NCBI RefSeq assembly: GCF_003917135.1
Contig: NZ_RPDI01000001.1
Location: forward strand, 124,001-188,000
From: Leucobacter chromiireducens
GTDB taxonomy: Bacteria > Actinomycetota > Actinomycetes > Actinomycetales > Microbacteriaceae
Reading direction: 5' to 3'
DNA: 64,000 bases
Shown piece by piece: positions 60,507 to 64,000 of the stretch. The position numbers were made by a program, and so were the translations under genes. Position 1 is the stretch's first letter; the number at the start of each line of letters is the position of its first letter. A model generated the notes under the pieces. The model had not been told where the DNA came from. It was given only the letters and a program-made list of their open reading frames with translations, and searched no databases.

Positions 60507-61918
60507 GCCGGGACCGATCCGGCGACCCGGTCGAGCCCGCCGCGCAGGTCGCGGATCAGATCGCCCGCCGACTCGAGGCCGACGGACAGCCGCAGCAGGC
60601 CGGGCGTGATCCCGAGCCGCTCGTTCAGCTCCGGCGCGAACGTGGCGTGCGTGGAGGTCAGCGGGTGGATGATCATCGAGCGCGTGTCGCCGATGCCCGT
60701 CATCCGCGAGAACACGCGCAGCCCGTCAACGAAGGCGCGCGCGCCGTCGACCCCGCCAGCCACGGTGACGCCGAAGACCGAGCCGGTGCGGCCGGCGTAG
60801 TCGCGCTGGGCGATGTCGTGCAGCGGATTCGACGGGAGCCCGGCGTAGTCGACCACGGTGACCTCGGGCTGCGCCTCCAACCAGGCCGCGATCTCGAGCG
60901 ACGAGTCGACGTGCCGCGCCATGCGCAGCGACAGCGTCTCCATGCCCTGGTGCAGCAGGAAGCCGGTGAACGGGGAGAGCGCCGGGCCAATATCGTTGAC
61001 CACCGCCTCGCGCACCGCGCGCGCGTACGCCCGCGATCCGAAGCGGTCGAGCAGCGAGCCGACGCCGGGCCGCGGCGCCGACGTGATGAGCGGGTACGAG
61101 CGACCGGCACGCTCCGCGGCCTCCCAGTCGAAGGTGCCGCCGTCGACGATCGCGCCGCTCACGGCGGCGCCGTGCCCGGTCAGGAACTTGGTGGTCGAGT
61201 GCACCACGATGTTCGCGCCGTGCTCGAACGGGCGGATCAGGGCCGGCGTGCCGATGGTGTTGTCGACGATGAGGGGGAGATTGTGGCGTGCCGCGACCGC
61301 CGCGATCCCGCGCAGATCGGTGACGTCGTTGCGCGGATTCGGGATCGTCTCGGTGTAGATCGCCTTCGTGTTCGGGCGGATCACCCGATGCCACTCGGCC
61401 TCGTCGGCGGCGTCCCAGACGTAGTCGACCTCGATCCCGAACCGCTTGAAGCTGCGGCCGAAGAGGATCCGGGTGCCGCCGTAGATCGACGCGGTGGAGA
61501 CGATATGGTCGCCGGCCTGCGCGAGCGCGAACAGCGCCGAGGAAATGGCCGCCTGCCCGCTCGACACGGCGATCGCCGCCGTGCCGCCCTCCAGCGAGGC
61601 GAGCCGATCCTCCGCGACCGCGTTCGTCGGGTTGCCCTGCCTGGAGTAGATGGGCGCTGGCTCACCCGGCCCGTCGAGATCGGGATCGGGATCGATGCCG
61701 CGCGTCAGCCCGATGCCGCCGCGCCACAGCTCGCGCCCGGCGAAGCGATCCACCTGATCGTCGAAGCTGTCGAAGACGTACCCCGCGGAGAGCGCGATGG
61801 GCGGCACCCGCAGCCCGGAGTTGCGGTCGGGGTAGGCGCCGGCGTGCACCTGCCGTGTCTCGAAGTCGAAGCCCTCCCAGTCGGTGATGGGGGTGGCTGC
61901 GTCTGGTGTGGTGCTCAT
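60503..61918 (-). CDS. O-acetylhomoserine sulfhydrylase-type PLP enzyme
   Basis: A 471-aa Cys/Met-metabolism PLP enzyme of the O-acetylhomoserine aminocarboxypropyltransferase group, making homocysteine from O-acetylhomoserine and sulfide. FETRQVHAGAYPD is the usual N-terminus. SRQGNPTNAVAEDRLASLEG and the PLP lysine in HSTTKFLTGHG are present. An insertion (GIDPDPDLDGPGEPAPI) before the SRQGNPT block is unusual. The ATG overlaps the stop of the upstream aminotransferase-like gene, so both are made from one mRNA. Confidence 0.88.
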   Translation of the reverse strand: MSTTPDAATPITDWEGFDFETRQVHAGAYPDRNSGLRVPPIALSAGYVFDSFDDQVDRFAGRELWRGGIGLTRGIDPDPDLDGPGEPAPIYSRQGNPTNAVAEDRLASLEGGTAAIAVSSGQAAISSALFALAQAGDHIVSTASIYGGTRILFGRSFKRFGIEVDYVWDAADEAEWHRVIRPNTKAIYTETIPNPRNDVTDLRGIAAVAARHNLPLIVDNTIGTPALIRPFEHGANIVVHSTTKFLTGHGAAVSGAIVDGGTFDWEAAERAGRSYPLITSAPRPGVGSLLDRFGSRAYARAVREAVVNDIGPALSPFTGFLLHQGMETLSLRMARHVDSSLEIAAWLEAQPEVTVVDYAGLPSNPLHDIAQRDYAGRTGSVFGVTVAGGVDGARAFVDGLRVFSRMTGIGDTRSMIIHPLTSTHATFAPELNERLGITPGLLRLSVGLESAGDLIRDLRGGLDRVAGSVPA

Positions 61919-63228
61919 GCCTGTGCCTCCGGTGCGTCAATGATTGCTGCGATGCGCGCGATGGCCTCGCGGATGGTGTCCGGCGCGCACGCGAGGTTCA
62001 GGCGCACGTGCCCGGCCCCGCCTGCGCCGAAGAAGGCGCCGTTGTTCAGCGCGACGCGCGCGTCGTCGAGGATGCGCTGATACGGGTCGTCGCCGAGTCC
62101 CGCGTCGCGGAAGTCGAGCCAGGCGAGGTAGCCGGCGCGGCTCGGGGCAACGCGCACGCCGGGCAGCTGCGCGGCGACGAGATCGGAGAGGAGCGTCTGG
62201 TTCGCCTCCACCTGCGCGATGGTGCGTGCTAGCCACGCGCGGCCCTGGGTGAACGCCGCGATGCCGGCGTGCAGGCCGAGGATGCTGGATCGCGTCACCG
62301 CCTCGGGCGGCAGGAGCTCGAGTGCCGCGGCGGCGCGCGCGTCTGCGGCGACGATCACCGAGCACTTCGCGCCGGCGAGGTTCCAGCCCTTGCTCGCGGA
62401 GGTGGTGGTCACCGAGAGGGCCCCGGCGGCCGCAGCGAGCGGGGCGAACGGGGTGAAAGTTTCGCCCGCGTGGGTGAGGGGAGCGTGGATCTCGTCGGAC
62501 ACGACGAAGACGTCATGCGCCGCGGCGAGCCTCGCGAGTTCGGCGAGCTCGTCCGCGGAGTGCACGAGGCCGTGCGGGTTGTGCGGGTTGCAGAGGAGGA
62601 ATGCGTCGGCGCCTGCGGCAAACGCCTGCTCGATCGCCGCCAGGTCGAGGCGCAGCTCGGGGCTTGCCGCGGCACCGGCTGGCGCGGTCGCGGCAGAGCC
62701 CGAGCCCGGCAGCGATCCCGATCCCGACCCCGCGACGAGCGGCACCTCAACGATCTCGTACGGCAGCTCCTCGAGCATCTCGAAGAAGCCGGGGTAGACC
62801 GGGGTCGGCACCACGATGCGCCCGCTCGGCGCCGCCCCGCCGGCGTCCGCGGCCCGGCGGCGCAGCGCGCCCTCGACGCGCAGCGACTCGACAACGCCGG
62901 TCGCGACATCCGTGGCGAGGAACACGTGCTCGGTGGGCACCTCCCAGCCCCACGCGTCGCGTGCGTAGCCGGCGAACGCCGGTGCGAGCGGGCCGGGGCC
63001 GTCGAGGTAGCCGGTGTCCGAGGCGCTCACCCGCGAGATCAGCGCTTCGCGAATCTCGGGGGCCAGCGCGAAGTCCATCTCAGCGACGAAGAGCGGCAGC
63101 ACGTCCTCGGGGAAGCGCGTCCACTTGATGCTGGTGCGCTCCGTGCGCAGCCGCGCGGGAGTCAGCTCGGCGAATGGCACGCCGGAGGGATCCACGTCGA
63201 GGGAGCGGAAACAGTCGGCCTCAGTCAT
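61915..63228 (-). CDS. MalY/PatB-type aminotransferase (probable cystathionine beta-lyase)
   Basis: A 437-aa fold-type I PLP enzyme of the MalY/PatB group. IKWTRFPEDVLPLFVAEMDF is the N-terminal hallmark. LLCNPHNPHGLV, FVVSDEIHAPL and the PLP lysine in TSASKGWNLAGAKC follow. It would cleave cystathionine to homocysteine or break C-S bonds. A Gly/Ser/Pro/Ala-rich insertion at about residues 165-185 is extra. GGGGAG lies upstream of the ATG. The pair with the sulfhydrylase forms a homocysteine module. Confidence 0.85.
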   Translation of the reverse strand: MTEADCFRSLDVDPSGVPFAELTPARLRTERTSIKWTRFPEDVLPLFVAEMDFALAPEIREALISRVSASDTGYLDGPGPLAPAFAGYARDAWGWEVPTEHVFLATDVATGVVESLRVEGALRRRAADAGGAAPSGRIVVPTPVYPGFFEMLEELPYEIVEVPLVAGSGSGSLPGSGSAATAPAGAAASPELRLDLAAIEQAFAAGADAFLLCNPHNPHGLVHSADELAELARLAAAHDVFVVSDEIHAPLTHAGETFTPFAPLAAAAGALSVTTTSASKGWNLAGAKCSVIVAADARAAAALELLPPEAVTRSSILGLHAGIAAFTQGRAWLARTIAQVEANQTLLSDLVAAQLPGVRVAPSRAGYLAWLDFRDAGLGDDPYQRILDDARVALNNGAFFGAGGAGHVRLNLACAPDTIREAIARIAAIIDAPEAQA

Positions 63229-63282
63229 GCGCCCATGCTCCCCTGTGCGGGCGTCGAGCGCGAGCCCGGCGGTAAAGCGGCG

Positions 63283-64000
63283 TCACACTCGGCCGGCGCT
63301 GCCCTCCCGGATCCCGAGCTTCACGATCCCCGAGACGAGCGCCTCCAGCGGGCCACGTCGACCGAGTGCGGCGAGCAGCGCACCGATCCCGAGCACCCCG
63401 GCGAGCTGCAGAGCGAAGGCCCCCACCCCGGCCACCCACCAGTCGAAGCCGGCACCCGTGAACGCGTCCGGGCTGTCGAGCGCAGGCTGGAGCAGCACGC
63501 CGGTGGCGATGATGTGCAGCGTGTAGATGGTCAGCGGGGCCGCGCCCGCCGCGCGCACGGTGGCGAGGAGTGGTCCCGGGGCTGGGGTTGCGCGCCCGCC
63601 GCGCGCACGCGCAACGTCGCACAGCAGCACCAGCGCGCCGATCACCGCGGCGGCGATGCCGGCCGTGCGGACGATGTCGATGAGCGACCCGGAGTGCGGG
63701 GTGGCGACGAGCTGCGCCCACAGCTGCGTCGAGAGTGGCGCACCGAACGTCGACTGCGTCACGTACTCGGCGCGATCGGGGGCGGAGACCCAATCGAGCG
63801 CGGGATCGGTGACACCGCCGAGCGTCGCGACCACCGCGTTCGACACGAGCTGCCCGGCGACCGCGAACACGGCGCCGACCGCGGTGAGGAGCGCCGCGGC
63901 CCGGCCGAGCCCACCGCGCCGCGCGCTGCCGGTGAGGAGCCGGCCGATGAGCACGCCGAACAGGAGGTACGCGCACCACGTGAGTGCCGAATACTCCCCG
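63283..64000 (-). CDS. Multi-pass membrane protein (C-terminal part)
   Basis: The 3' 239 codons of a membrane protein whose start lies beyond the window. The frame is open to the edge (EYSALTWCAYLLFGVLIGR just inside it). It has about six hydrophobic segments, and APLTIYTLHIIATGVLL resembles the conserved end of DUF418/DUF1624 acyltransferase-like membrane proteins. The function is unknown. An internal ATG at 63954 could give a shorter product but is probably not the real start. Confidence 0.7.
   Translation of the reverse strand, partial: GEYSALTWCAYLLFGVLIGRLLTGSARRGGLGRAAALLTAVGAVFAVAGQLVSNAVVATLGGVTDPALDWVSAPDRAEYVTQSTFGAPLSTQLWAQLVATPHSGSLIDIVRTAGIAAAVIGALVLLCDVARARGGRATPAPGPLLATVRAAGAAPLTIYTLHIIATGVLLQPALDSPDAFTGAGFDWWVAGVGAFALQLAGVLGIGALLAALGRRGPLEALVSGIVKLGIREGSAGRV

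Noticed and set aside
59906-62080. A 724-codon plus-strand frame running from panB into the convergent PLP genes
   Set aside because: It is a +1 shadow of panB followed by antisense of the sulfhydrylase. It has no start signal and no family motif.
61915-63282. A SAM or other riboswitch in front of the homocysteine genes
   Set aside because: The gap upstream of the first gene is only 54 nt and the second gene overlaps the first, so there is no room for a riboswitch.

Overview
The window is a high-GC, densely packed actinobacterial chromosome segment. The menaquinone genes, the panB/panC and hadAB-murB neighbourhoods, the actinobacterial lipoprotein transporters and the TANNNT -10 elements set directly against start codons all fit Microbacteriaceae, and Leucobacter or a near relative is my best guess from gene content. 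No species call is possible from the sequence alone. I see no transposase, phage gene, integrase or CRISPR array.

Layout. 1-6.6 kb: menaquinone synthesis (menD end, menF, menG, a polyprenyl diphosphate synthase) with a PPK2-type polyphosphate kinase and an FprA-type ferredoxin reductase. 6.6-9.7 kb: a LysR/YeiH pair and a sirtuin. 9.7-15.5 kb: a PucR regulator divergent from a diaminopimelate-decarboxylase-like enzyme and a polar amino acid ABC importer. 15.5-16.2 kb: pyrE. 16.2-24.8 kb: a catabolic cluster made of a RidA-like protein, a branched-chain-type ABC importer (with a permease-ATPase fusion), a GntR/FCD regulator, a gamma-glutamyltransferase without a signal peptide and a TauE/SafE exporter. 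A perfect TTGGTC-A-GACCAA palindrome in the leader region is a likely site for the GntR protein. 24.8-33.0 kb: a second catabolic cluster. An amidase and a two-HTH Lrp-type regulator read leftward. Reading rightward are two adjacent, poorly characterised membrane proteins (the first DUF5058-like), an M20 amidohydrolase, a class III CoA-transferase and a fused carboxyltransferase. This is the best candidate for an undescribed uptake and degradation system.

33.0-42.7 kb: housekeeping genes (HAD phosphatase, phosphoglucomutase, prephenate dehydratase, PadR plus its membrane partner, lipid kinase, serS, HAD hydrolase) and three tRNA genes (Ser-UGA, Thr-GGU, Met-CAU). 42.9-49.2 kb: a large LuxR-type regulator with a degraded ATP-binding loop, a gene-poor stretch and a cell-wall-anchored repeat protein with an LAETG sorting signal. 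49.2-55.9 kb: LLM oxidoreductase, MFS transporter, Eis-like acetyltransferase, biotin carboxylase/BCCP subunit and a DUF937 protein. 55.9-63.2 kb: HadA/HadB-like dehydratases with murB, a DUF2520 protein, panC and panB, then a leftward pair of PLP enzymes of sulfur amino acid metabolism. The window ends inside a membrane protein gene.

Two themes run across the window. At least eleven genes have a TANNNT hexamer ending 6 or 7 nt before the start codon, which predicts leaderless mRNAs. Long near-perfect inverted repeats lie in many intergenic gaps, and one 29-nt arm sequence occurs at two loci 19 kb apart.
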